64,000 nt of DNA from positions 263,297 to 327,296 of the forward strand of contig NZ_LMMO01000003.1 in the NCBI RefSeq assembly GCF_001422285.1, in the 5' to 3' direction. This DNA comes from Frigoribacterium sp. Leaf263 (lineage in GTDB: Bacteria > Actinomycetota > Actinomycetes > Actinomycetales > Microbacteriaceae). The translations under genes were made by a program, and so were the position numbers. The stretch's first letter is position 1; each line of letters starts with the position of its first letter. Shown in pieces: positions 8,287-17,194 of this stretch. The notes beneath the pieces are model-generated. The model was not told the origin of the DNA, searched no databases, and saw only the letters and a list, made by a program, of their open reading frames with translations.

Positions 8287-9282
8287 ATGGACATCGACGC
8301 CTACGCCGCCGCCAACGCCCAGGACTGGGCCGAGCTCGATCGCCTGGCCCGCCGGCGGGCCCTGACCGGCGACGAGGCGGATCGTCTCGTGTCGCTCTAC
8401 CAGTCGGGTGCGGGGCAGCTGTCGGCGCTCACGACGGCCACCGGGGACTCCCCGACGGCGGATCGCCTGTCGATGACCCTCTCGCGGGCCCGGCTCCGCT
8501 TCACGGGCGCGGGGCGGGACGTGCTGCGGCAGCTTCCGACGTTCTTCGGCGCGCAGCTGCCGGCCGCCCTGCACCGGGTCCGCTGGGTGTCGATCGTCGT
8601 GGCGCTGGCGACCGCGATCGTCGCGACGGTCTTCGCCGTGTGGGCCGCGCAGGAGCCCGCGGTGCTGGCGTCGTTCGGCAGCGAGGAGTTCCGGCGGCAG
8701 TTCGCCGAGCAGGACTTCGTGGCGTACTACTCCGAGAGCGCGTCCGGGTCGTTCACCGGCCAGGTCTGGACGAACAACGCCTACATCGCCGCGCAGTGCG
8801 TCGCCTTCGGCATCACGGGGGTGTGGGTGCCGTACGTGATCATGGGCAACGCCGTGAACCTCGGGGTGTCGGCGGGGATCATGGCCGATCAGGGCCGTCT
8901 CGACTACTTCTTCCTGTACATCGCCCCGCACGGGCAGCTCGAGCTGTACAGCATCTTCGTCGCGGCGGCGGCCGGTCTGATGATCTTCTGGTCGTGGGTC
9001 GCCCCCGGCCCGCGGACCCGCGGTCAGGCCCTCGCCGAGGACGGTCGCGCCCTCGTCACCATCGCGATCGGCCTGGTCCTGGCACTGCTCGTCTCGGGCG
9101 TGATCGAGGGCTTCGTCACGCGGCAGGCGTGGCCCTGGCCCGTGAAGATCGGCATCGGGACGGTCGCGCTGGCCGGTTTCCTCGCGTACCAGTGGATCCT
9201 GGGCGGTCGGGCGCGCCGAGCCGGGCAGACCGGCGACCTCGACGAGTTCGAGGCGGGGGCGACCCGGCTCGTCGCGGGCTGA
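8287..9282 (+). CDS. Stage II sporulation protein M (SpoIIM/DUF95) family membrane protein
   Basis: A 331-aa integral membrane protein. A soluble N-terminal helical region (about 1-95) is followed by five or six hydrophobic helices between about 95 and 300. The family pattern F-x3-L-P-A-A-L (near 78), the N-N-A-Y-I-A-A segment and the H-G-x-L-E-L motif (APHGQLELYSI, about 217) are visible. The last motif is the best conserved part of DUF95/SpoIIM proteins. The organism is not a spore former as far as the sequence tells; in Actinobacteria this gene belongs to the MoxR-DUF58 cluster, which may remodel or protect the envelope. It converges on the DUF58 gene with 12 nt between stops. Confidence 0.88.
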   Translation: MDIDAYAAANAQDWAELDRLARRRALTGDEADRLVSLYQSGAGQLSALTTATGDSPTADRLSMTLSRARLRFTGAGRDVLRQLPTFFGAQLPAALHRVRWVSIVVALATAIVATVFAVWAAQEPAVLASFGSEEFRRQFAEQDFVAYYSESASGSFTGQVWTNNAYIAAQCVAFGITGVWVPYVIMGNAVNLGVSAGIMADQGRLDYFFLYIAPHGQLELYSIFVAAAAGLMIFWSWVAPGPRTRGQALAEDGRALVTIAIGLVLALLVSGVIEGFVTRQAWPWPVKIGIGTVALAGFLAYQWILGGRARRAGQTGDLDEFEAGATRLVAG

Positions 9283-9294
9283 CCCCGCGGCGGG

Positions 9295-10587
9295 CTAGAG
9301 CCGGCCCCCCGCCTTCAAGGCGAGGTAGCGGTCGGCCAGGGCGGGCGGCAGGTCCGCCGGTGCGCCCGTGACGACCTCCGCCCCCGACTGGACGAGCGCG
9401 GCCCGGACCCGCGCGGCGTCGAGTCGAGCCCGTTCGGCCGAGGCGGCCCGGTACACGGCGTCGCGCGAGGAGCGCTCGACGCTCAGCGCCTCGAGGGTCG
9501 GGTCCGTGACGGAGGCCACGACCACGAGGTGCCGGCGGGCGAGCTGGGGGACGGCGGCCAGGAGGGCTCTGGAGGCCCCCGGGCTGTCGACCGTGGTCGC
9601 GAGGACGACCAGGGCGCGTCGCGTCGTCACCGAGCGCACCACGCCGGGCACGGCGGCCCAGTCGGTCTCGACGAGCTCGGGGTCGAGCGGCGCCATCGCG
9701 TCGACCATCGACGACAGCAGCGCGGGGCCCGACGTCCCCTGCACGCGGGCCCTGACGCGGCTGTCGACGACGACGACGTCGACCCGGTCGCCCGCCTGCG
9801 ACGCCAGGGCCGCCAGCAGCAGGGCCGATTCGAAGGCCGTGTCGAGGCGGGGCTCGTCGTCGATCCGCGCGGCGGAGGTGCGGCCGCTGTCGACGACGAC
9901 GACCACGCGGCGATCGCGCTCGGGCCGCCAGGTGCGGACGACCGCCTCGTCGCGGCGCGCGGTGGCGCGCCAGTCGATGGAGCGGACGTCGTCACCCCGG
10001 ACGTACTCCCGGAGACTGTCGAACTCGGTGCCCTGCCCGCGGATCATCACGCTCGTGCGGCCGTCCAGCTCGCGCAGACGAGCCAGCCGCGAGGGCAGGT
10101 GCTTGCGTGACGAGAACCGCGGCAGGACCGTCACCGCACCGGGGAGAGCGTGCGTCGCCTGACGCCCGGCGAGTCGCAGGGGGCCGATCGTGCGGACGGT
10201 GACGGCGTCGGCCGAGCGCACGCCCCGACGGAAGGGCGTGAGGGTCGTCGTGTTCGTCGTCGCGCCTCCCGGGGGCAGTGCCAGCGCCCGACGGGTGGGC
10301 CATGCTCCGGCGGAGGGCTGCCAGGCGTCGCGGACGACGCCGCGGATCGTCCGACGGCCGTCGTTGACGATCGTGAGCCGCGCCTCCGCGGTCTCGCCGA
10401 GACGGATGGCCCCCGGCAGCCGCCTCCGCAGGGTGAGCTGTCGGGCCGAGCCCGCGAGGGCGACGTCGAGGCCCGTCAGCACGGCGACGACCACGAGCCA
10501 CACGACGAGCGCCCAGGGGCTGCCCGTCGCGATGACGGGGACGACCCCGAGCGCGACGAGCGCGACGAACAGACCGGTGACGGCCAT
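9295..10587 (-). CDS. DUF58 domain protein (MoxR partner, VWA-like)
   Basis: A 430-aa protein with two N-terminal membrane helices (about residues 1-45), a beta-rich region and the DUF58 signature E-F-D-x-L-R-E-Y-x2-G-D-D-x-R-x-I-D-W (about 190-208). A von-Willebrand-A-like fold follows (VVVVVDSGRTSA...). DUF58 proteins are thought to be substrates or adaptors of MoxR ATPases. The ATG at 10587 is two bases after the MoxR stop, fixing the start; longer upstream frames lie inside moxR. The tight spacing implies translational coupling with moxR. Confidence 0.88.
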   Translation of the reverse strand: MAVTGLFVALVALGVVPVIATGSPWALVVWLVVVAVLTGLDVALAGSARQLTLRRRLPGAIRLGETAEARLTIVNDGRRTIRGVVRDAWQPSAGAWPTRRALALPPGGATTNTTTLTPFRRGVRSADAVTVRTIGPLRLAGRQATHALPGAVTVLPRFSSRKHLPSRLARLRELDGRTSVMIRGQGTEFDSLREYVRGDDVRSIDWRATARRDEAVVRTWRPERDRRVVVVVDSGRTSAARIDDEPRLDTAFESALLLAALASQAGDRVDVVVVDSRVRARVQGTSGPALLSSMVDAMAPLDPELVETDWAAVPGVVRSVTTRRALVVLATTVDSPGASRALLAAVPQLARRHLVVVASVTDPTLEALSVERSSRDAVYRAASAERARLDAARVRAALVQSGAEVVTGAPADLPPALADRYLALKAGGRL

Positions 10588-10589
10588 GG

Positions 10590-11543
<954 letters not shown>

Positions 11544-11610
11544 GTGCTGCTCGTCTCCGGTGTGTCGTGGTGGCTGTCGGGCGGGGTTGGCGTTCGGGGC
11601 CGGCGGGGGA

Positions 11611-11627
11611 GCCGAGGAGGCGCGGCG
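11611..11627 (+). repeat. Representative copy of a dispersed AGGAGGCGCG motif
   Basis: The consensus is roughly GCCGAGGAGGCGCGG. Exact 10-mers AGGAGGCGCG begin on the plus strand at 4800, 7039, 11615, 16099, 19314, 26818, 33292, 35801, 38510 and 57615. Its reverse complement begins at 396, 5953, 14783, 19375, 24265, 33746, 35826, 40824, 41493, 50065 and 55493. A 9/10 copy is at 52603 and looser copies are at 8239, 46273, 58885 and 61345. Twelve exact copies are non-coding although genes fill most of the window. Two form the arms of one terminator and one supplies a ribosome site. Function unknown. Confidence 0.6.
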
Positions 11628-11631
11628 CCGG

Positions 11632-12810
11632 TCACGAGGGGGCCGTCGCCGCCCGGAGGACCCGCTCGAGGTCGAGGAGCGAGTCGCTGAGCGACAGCAG
11701 CTCGCGGTCGCTGGAGGGGCGGGCGTCGACGAGCACGTGACGCAGGGCGGCCGGGGGAGCGGAGACGAGCGGGGCGACCCGCTCGATGATCTCGTCGACC
11801 GAGGCTCCGACCGGGAGCCCGGCGGTGCGCGCGAGGCGGCCGAGGGCGCCGATCCTGAGCTGATCGAGGGCATGGAGCCGGTCGCCCGATCTCTCGTAGA
11901 GGCGGGCGCGTCCCTCGGTGGTCTCGGACGCCTTCACCGTGACGGGCAGCCGCTCGACGACGAGGGGGCCCAGCCGCCGACCCCGCCACGCCATCGCGGC
12001 GACACCGGTGAGGACCAGCAGGACGAGGGCGGGCGTCACCCACGAGGGAGTGAGGGTCGCGAGGGTGCCCTCGCCCTCCGGCAGGTCGGCGGCGCCGGGG
12101 AGGTACCAGACGACCTCCGGGGCCTGACCGAGCACCGAGAGAGCGTAGGCGGCGTTGTCGTCGGAGGCGATCGCCGCGTTCGTCAGGGCCGTCGTGGCGC
12201 CGACGACCGTCACCGGGGCATCGGCGCCGACGACCTCGACGAGGCCGTCGCCTCCGTCGCTTGCGAGGCACCCGACGGCCGTGCCGTCGCCCGCCCCGTC
12301 GACGTCGTCGGCCGAGTAGGCGAGGCCGCCCGCGTCGACCCGCTCGACGCGGGACAGGACCGCGAGGTCGCAGGCGGGGGCCACGACGCCGTCGTCGGCC
12401 GCGCCGACGAGCGCGACGCCGGGTGCGACGACGTCGAGGGCCGACTGCGACGGGGCGAGGAGCACGAGCCGGGTCCGTGCCCCGGCCAGATCGGCCCACT
12501 GGTCGTCGGTGAGGAACCCGTCGGCGTCGTCGACGACGAGGGCCGTCCGGTCGGCGTCGCCGGTCGCGGCGAGCGTGTCCGCGAGGGAGGTCGTCACCGT
12601 CACGTCGACACCCTGGTCGCGCAGCACCTCGACCACCGCCTTGGCACCGGTCGGCGCGGGGTTCGACGGCCCGAGGGGCCGACCGCCCGTCCCGCCGCCG
12701 GCCCCGAGCACCGCGACGACGACGGCCCCGCCGAGGGCGACGGCCGCGAGGGCGATCCACACGCGGGCGCCACGCAGGCGGGCCCGCAGCGTGGGGGTGA
12801 CGACGGTCAC
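11632..12810 (-). CDS. DUF4350 domain membrane protein
   Basis: A 392-aa protein with one N-terminal helix (about 17-37), a long extracytoplasmic DUF4350 region (about 45-250) starting P-S-N-x-A-P-x-G, a second helix (about 255-272) and a cytoplasmic helical tail. DUF4350 proteins accompany MoxR/DUF58 in Actinobacteria (Rv3690-Rv3691 area); the biochemical role is unknown. The GTG start at 12810 overlaps the stop of the DUF4129 gene in a GTGA arrangement and has a GAGGGGG-type ribosome site. This places the two in one coupled operon reading toward moxR. Confidence 0.82.
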   Translation of the reverse strand: MTVVTPTLRARLRGARVWIALAAVALGGAVVVAVLGAGGGTGGRPLGPSNPAPTGAKAVVEVLRDQGVDVTVTTSLADTLAATGDADRTALVVDDADGFLTDDQWADLAGARTRLVLLAPSQSALDVVAPGVALVGAADDGVVAPACDLAVLSRVERVDAGGLAYSADDVDGAGDGTAVGCLASDGGDGLVEVVGADAPVTVVGATTALTNAAIASDDNAAYALSVLGQAPEVVWYLPGAADLPEGEGTLATLTPSWVTPALVLLVLTGVAAMAWRGRRLGPLVVERLPVTVKASETTEGRARLYERSGDRLHALDQLRIGALGRLARTAGLPVGASVDEIIERVAPLVSAPPAALRHVLVDARPSSDRELLSLSDSLLDLERVLRAATAPS

Positions 12811-13481
12811 GAGGCGACCCCCTCGCGAGCGTCGTCGCCTGCCGACCCGCCCGATGATCGGTCGACGGTCAGGGCTCGGTCCAGCTCGGCGACGGCGCGG
12901 TAGTCGGCGTCGGAGCCGGGCCGTCCGAGATACCGGACCTCGTCGAAGATCCGTGCGACGCCCCTGAGCTCCGTCGCCCGATCGGGGAACACGCGGCCGG
13001 CGCGGTCGCCGACCCCGTTCGCGGTCGTGCCCGGGGAGGTCGTGATGGCACCGCGGTCGACGAGGGCGCGGGTCAGCGCCCGGAACGACTCGGCCACCGC
13101 CGTCGAGTGGTCCCCGCGGTCGGCGGCGGCCCGAGCAGCGGCGCGCAGCGAGTCGGCGTCGCGGTCGTCATCGGCTCCGAACACCCGGCCGACCGCAGCG
13201 GAGCGGCGATCGAGACGGGGTCGGCCGTAGACGGCGAAGACGACGACGACGAGCGCCACGACGAGGAGCAGGGCCACGAGCAGCGCGGCGGCGGGAGCCC
13301 CCTCGGCGCCGCCGAACCGGATGCCGGCGATCCAGTCCCAGAACCCCTGGGCGGCGCGATCCAGCCAGGTCGGTCGTGCGGCCGCGTAGTCGGCGCCGGT
13401 GAGCTCGCGGATCAGCTCACGGCGCGCCTCGTCGGGGTCGGGCGTCAGCGGGGTCGCCGCCCACGCCGTCGGCATCGTCAC
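12807..13481 (-). CDS. DUF4129 domain protein
   Basis: A 224-aa protein with a short N-terminus, one hydrophobic helix near residues 70-90 and a C-terminal DUF4129 domain (about 120-205): R-A-A-A-R-A-A-A-D-R-G-D-x2-T-A-V-x-E-x-F-R-A-L-T. DUF4129 is often joined to transglutaminase-like or MoxR-associated systems. The GTG at 13481 overlaps the upstream TGA (GTGA); an ATG two codons on (13475) is an equally reasonable start. It belongs to the minus-strand envelope operon 14698 to 9295. Confidence 0.82.
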   Translation of the reverse strand: MTMPTAWAATPLTPDPDEARRELIRELTGADYAAARPTWLDRAAQGFWDWIAGIRFGGAEGAPAAALLVALLLVVALVVVVFAVYGRPRLDRRSAAVGRVFGADDDRDADSLRAAARAAADRGDHSTAVAESFRALTRALVDRGAITTSPGTTANGVGDRAGRVFPDRATELRGVARIFDEVRYLGRPGSDADYRAVAELDRALTVDRSSGGSAGDDAREGVAS

Positions 13482-14698
13482 CGCGCCGGTGTCTCCGCCG
13501 GGCGGTCGGAGGCGTCGTCGCCCGGCGTCCGGTAGGGGTCGGGACCGGTGGCGCCGGCGGCGCGCAGGTCGGCCGAGCGCGCGAGCTCGAGGTCGAGACC
13601 CTCGAGTCGCATGCGCCGGTCGACGTAGACGAGCCCGACCGAGGCCGCCTGGACGACCGAGCCGATGGCCGTCACCACGGAGGTCACGAGGATCGTCAGC
13701 AGGTACCCCACCCCCGTCACGACCAGGGCGGTGGGGTCGAGGGCGTCGCCGGTGGGGGCGAGGGTCCCGCCGAGGACGCCGAAGAGGAGGGAGAACGGCG
13801 TGGCGACGACCTGCGCGGCGACCTGGATCATCGCGAACACCAGGGCGACGATGCCGAGAGTGCGCCAGAACCCGCCTCGGACGAGCGCCCACGACCGGGT
13901 CACGGCCGTCGTGAGCGTGGTCCGTTCGAGCATGAGGACGCTCGGCACGAGGCAGAGCTTCACGGTGAGCCAGACTCCGAGGGCCGTGGCGCCGAGCCCT
14001 GCGAGCAGACCCGCGCCGATGCCGATGGCGATGCTCGGGCCCGTGCCGATGACGACGCCGAGGGTGACGATGGCGGCGACGACCGCGAGAGCGATGACGG
14101 TGGCGAGGGCGACGAGGGCCGACCAGCCGACGAGGGCGCCGAGACGACCCCTGGCCAGGGCGAGCAGACCGCCGAGACGGAGGCGCTCGCCGCGGATCTG
14201 CCGGGAGGTCTCGAGGACGAACAGACCCTGCAGGATCGAACCGACGACGAGCGAGAGGGCCGCGGGGACGAGCGCCGAGAGGAGCACGACGGCCACGGCG
14301 CCCGCCGTCACCGTCTCGAGGTCCGACGGGAGGGCCGAGTCGATGCGCCTGATCGCGGCGAAGGTGGCGGCGCCGACGGCGCCGGCCGTCACGATGGCGA
14401 TGACGACCTGCGCCAGGAGGGCCGTGCCGAAGGTCGTGCGCGGGTTGCGGCGGAAGACCTGGAACGAGCCGGCGAGGATCTCGCCGAACGTCAGCGGACG
14501 CAGCGGGACGAGAGCCGGTCGCGGCGGCGGGGTCCAGCCCCCGGGGTGCTGCCCCGGCGTTCCGGGTGCTTCGGCGCCCTGCGGCGGCGCCGCCGGGGCG
14601 TGCTGGCCCAGAGGGACCCCGATCCCGGTGTCGACGCGTTCGCCCCAGCGGGGGGCGTCGCCGCCGCCCGGGGCGGCCCAGCCGTTCGGATCGGTCAT
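13478..14698 (-). CDS. Multi-pass membrane protein resembling the glycerophosphodiesterase membrane domain
   Basis: The 406-aa protein has a disordered Pro/Gly/Ala-rich N-terminus (about 1-65), then LRPLTFGEILAGSF...R-N-P-R-T-T-F. This opening is typical of GPDPase_memb-type (PF10110-like) membrane proteins. Six to eight long hydrophobic helices fill 85-375. The tail is soluble and charged. No catalytic phosphodiesterase domain is present. It heads the operon leading to DUF4129, DUF4350, MoxR and DUF58 and is divergent from mtrA. ATG at 14698 has GGGGGA about 4 nt upstream. Function unknown; the domain name is from sequence resemblance. Confidence 0.72.
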   Translation of the reverse strand: MTDPNGWAAPGGGDAPRWGERVDTGIGVPLGQHAPAAPPQGAEAPGTPGQHPGGWTPPPRPALVPLRPLTFGEILAGSFQVFRRNPRTTFGTALLAQVVIAIVTAGAVGAATFAAIRRIDSALPSDLETVTAGAVAVVLLSALVPAALSLVVGSILQGLFVLETSRQIRGERLRLGGLLALARGRLGALVGWSALVALATVIALAVVAAIVTLGVVIGTGPSIAIGIGAGLLAGLGATALGVWLTVKLCLVPSVLMLERTTLTTAVTRSWALVRGGFWRTLGIVALVFAMIQVAAQVVATPFSLLFGVLGGTLAPTGDALDPTALVVTGVGYLLTILVTSVVTAIGSVVQAASVGLVYVDRRMRLEGLDLELARSADLRAAGATGPDPYRTPGDDASDRPAETPAR

Positions 14699-14796
14699 GC
14701 GTTCCCCCGGGTCGTCCGCCGGCGAGGTCGTCCTCGCAGGTGCTGCCATGTTTCCACAGCGCGGGTCGGGGTGCCAGCCGAGCGCGCCTCCTGCAC

Positions 14797-14802
14797 TAAT
14801 CT
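14797..14802 (+). promoter_or_regulatory. -10 hexamer of the mtrA-mtrB-lpqB operon
   Basis: TAATCT gives a start near 14809 and a 5' untranslated region of about 40 nt. A reverse-oriented AGGAGGCGCG motif (14783-14792) fills the spacer just upstream, so the recurrent motif overlaps this promoter. Confidence 0.55.
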
Positions 14803-14848
14803 GGTCCGACGTGCCGCCGCCCGAGCGGCCCAGCCGAAGACGGAGACC

Positions 14849-15529
14849 ATGACCCCGCGCATCCTCGTGGTCGACGACGACCCCGCTCTCGCCGAGATGA
14901 TCGGCATCGTGCTCCGAGCCGACGACTTCGAGCCCCACTTCTGCAGCGATGGCAGCGCCGCCCTCGACGCCTTCCGCAACTCGTCGCCCGACCTCGTGCT
15001 GCTCGACCTCATGCTGCCCGGGATGGACGGCCTCGAGGTGTGCCGCGCGATCCGTGCCGAGAGCGGCGTCCCGATCATCATGCTGACGGCCAAGGGCGAC
15101 ACCGTCGACGTCGTCAAGGGCCTCGAGAGCGGCGCCGACGACTACGTCGTCAAGCCGTTCAACCCGAAGGAGCTCGTGGCGCGCATCCGCACCCGGCTGC
15201 GCCCCGCGACCGAGCCGACGAACGACGTCCTGACCGTCGGCGACCTCCGCGTCGACGTGGCCGCGCACGAGGTCCGCCGTGGCGAGACCGCGATCGCGCT
15301 CACGCCGCTCGAGTTCGAGCTGCTGCTGGCTCTCGCGTCGAAGCCGCAGCAGGTGTTCACCCGCGAGATGCTGCTCGAGCAGGTCTGGGGATACCACTAC
15401 AAGGCCGACACCCGGCTCGTCAACGTGCACGTGCAGCGTCTGCGGGCGAAGGTCGAGCACGACCCCGACAACCCGCGCATCGTCACGACCGTGCGCGGCG
15501 TGGGGTACCGTGCCGGCGCGAGCGCCTGA
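14849..15529 (+). CDS. mtrA: Response regulator MtrA
   Basis: A 226-aa OmpR/PhoB-type regulator. The receiver domain (about 3-115) has D10/D11, phospho-acceptor D53 (in L-L-D-L-M-L-P-G-M-D), T80 and K102. The winged-helix effector follows, ending V-N-V-H-x-Q-R-L-R-x-K-V-E...V-R-G-V-G-Y-R. The gene order mtrA-mtrB-lpqB is diagnostic: MtrA controls cell-wall hydrolase, replication and division genes in Actinobacteria. A 45-nt gap precedes mtrB. The ATG is fixed by the conserved M-x-P-R-I-L-V-V-D-D start. Confidence 0.96.
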   Translation: MTPRILVVDDDPALAEMIGIVLRADDFEPHFCSDGSAALDAFRNSSPDLVLLDLMLPGMDGLEVCRAIRAESGVPIIMLTAKGDTVDVVKGLESGADDYVVKPFNPKELVARIRTRLRPATEPTNDVLTVGDLRVDVAAHEVRRGETAIALTPLEFELLLALASKPQQVFTREMLLEQVWGYHYKADTRLVNVHVQRLRAKVEHDPDNPRIVTTVRGVGYRAGASA

Positions 15530-15574
15530 CCCCGTGCCCGGCGCGATCGGCCGGCCGTCGAGCGTCGCGGTCCG

Positions 15575-17194
15575 ATGACGTCGCCGAGGCTGGCGCTCCC
15601 CGGGGCGACGGCTCGCCGCCTCGCGGTCGTGTGGCGTCGTCTCGCCGACGGCTGGCGGTCGTCCCTCGAGCTCCGCACGGTCGCGCTGACCGTCGTGCTC
15701 GCCGGGGTGGGCGCCTCGATCATCGCCGCGTCGATCTCCGTGAGCATCGGCGCGAACCTCTACGACCAGCGGCGTGATCAGGTGCAGTCCGAGTCGCTCC
15801 GGGCGACGCTGCTCGCGCAGAGCATCTTCGACTCGGCGACGGCGACGGAGGACGCCGACCAGGTCGAGCTCGACTCGCTCCAGAACGAGGCGCAGAGCGC
15901 CATCCTGGGGTCGACCTCGAGCCCCGGCGGGACCCGGATCGCCATCCTCCGCACACCGGGCCAGACGACGGCGCGCACGATCCAGAACATCGCGAGCCCC
16001 GACTTCCCGGCCGACGTCATCAGCCCCGAGCTGCGCGAGCAGGTGGCGGCCGACACCGGATCGCTGGCCCTGCAGTCCGTGTCCCTCGCGTCCCCCTCAG
16101 GAGGCGCGGCGCCGGGGATCGCCGTCGGCTCGACCCTGCAGGTGCCCACCGCCGGTCAGTACGAGCTCTACCTCGTGTACGACCTCGGCGACGCGGAGGA
16201 GACCCTCGCCCTGATGCAGCGCACCCTGGCGATCGGGTCGCTGGCCCTCGTCGTCCTGATCGCGCTCATCACGTACGCCGTCGTGCGTCTGGTCGTCGCA
16301 CCCGTCCGCGTCGCCGCCGAGACGAGTCAGAAGATCGCCGCGGGGCACCTCGAGGAGCGCATCCCCGAGAAGGGCGACGACGTCGTCGCGACCCTCGGGC
16401 GGTCCTTCAACGGCATGGCCGACGCCATGCAGCGGCAGATCACGCAGCTCGCGGAGCTGTCTCGCGTGCAGCAGCGGTTCGTCAGCGACGTCTCGCACGA
16501 GCTGCGGACCCCGCTGACCACCATCCGGCTCGCCGGCGACGTCCTGTACGACCAGCGCGAGGGGTTCAGCCCGTCCGCGGCGCGGACCACCGAACTGCTG
16601 CACACGCAGGTGGACCGGTTCGAGCTCCTCCTCGCCGATCTCCTCGAGATCTCGCGCTTCGACGCGGGCGCGGTCGAACTGGAGCTCGAGCGCATCACCC
16701 TCGTGCGGCTCGTCGAGGACGGCGTGGCCGAGTACGAGCCGCTGGCCGCCGAGACGGGCAGCGCCATCGAGATCGTCGCCCGCGGGGGCTACTTCGAGAG
16801 CGAGGTCGACGCGCGTCGGCTGCGACGCATCTTCCGCAACCTGCTCGGCAACGCCATCGAGCACGGCGAGGGGCGACCCATCGTCGTCGAGGTCGACTCG
16901 GACCCGGACGCCGTCGCCATCGCCGTTCGCGACCACGGCGTCGGCATGACCGAGGCCGACGCCGAACGGGTCTTCGACCGGTTCTGGCGGGCCGACCCGT
17001 CCCGTCGGCGGACGATCGGCGGGACGGGGCTCGGTCTGGCCATCAGCCTCGAGGACGCCGTCCTGCACGGTGGTCGCATCGACGTCTGGTCGCGGCCGGG
17101 CTCGGGCAGCCGCTTCGTCGTGACGCTGCCCCGCGTGGTGGGCGCCGAGGTCCGCTCCCGCCCGCTGCCGGTCCGACCCGAGGAGGACGCATGA
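15575..17194 (+). CDS. mtrB: Sensor histidine kinase MtrB
   Basis: A 539-aa membrane kinase. The order is: N-terminal helix (about 38-58), extracytoplasmic sensor (about 60-215), second helix (about 218-240), HAMP (about 240-295), a HisKA domain with phospho-acceptor H308 in V-S-D-V-S-H-E-L-R-T-P-L, and an HATPase_c domain with N-box RNLLGNAIEH and G-boxes DHGVGM and GGTGLGLAIS. It phosphorylates MtrA. The stop overlaps the lpqB start (ATGA), so kinase and lipoprotein are co-translated. One AGGAGGCGCG copy lies in the coding sequence at 16099. Confidence 0.96.
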   Translation: MTSPRLALPGATARRLAVVWRRLADGWRSSLELRTVALTVVLAGVGASIIAASISVSIGANLYDQRRDQVQSESLRATLLAQSIFDSATATEDADQVELDSLQNEAQSAILGSTSSPGGTRIAILRTPGQTTARTIQNIASPDFPADVISPELREQVAADTGSLALQSVSLASPSGGAAPGIAVGSTLQVPTAGQYELYLVYDLGDAEETLALMQRTLAIGSLALVVLIALITYAVVRLVVAPVRVAAETSQKIAAGHLEERIPEKGDDVVATLGRSFNGMADAMQRQITQLAELSRVQQRFVSDVSHELRTPLTTIRLAGDVLYDQREGFSPSAARTTELLHTQVDRFELLLADLLEISRFDAGAVELELERITLVRLVEDGVAEYEPLAAETGSAIEIVARGGYFESEVDARRLRRIFRNLLGNAIEHGEGRPIVVEVDSDPDAVAIAVRDHGVGMTEADAERVFDRFWRADPSRRRTIGGTGLGLAISLEDAVLHGGRIDVWSRPGSGSRFVVTLPRVVGAEVRSRPLPVRPEEDA

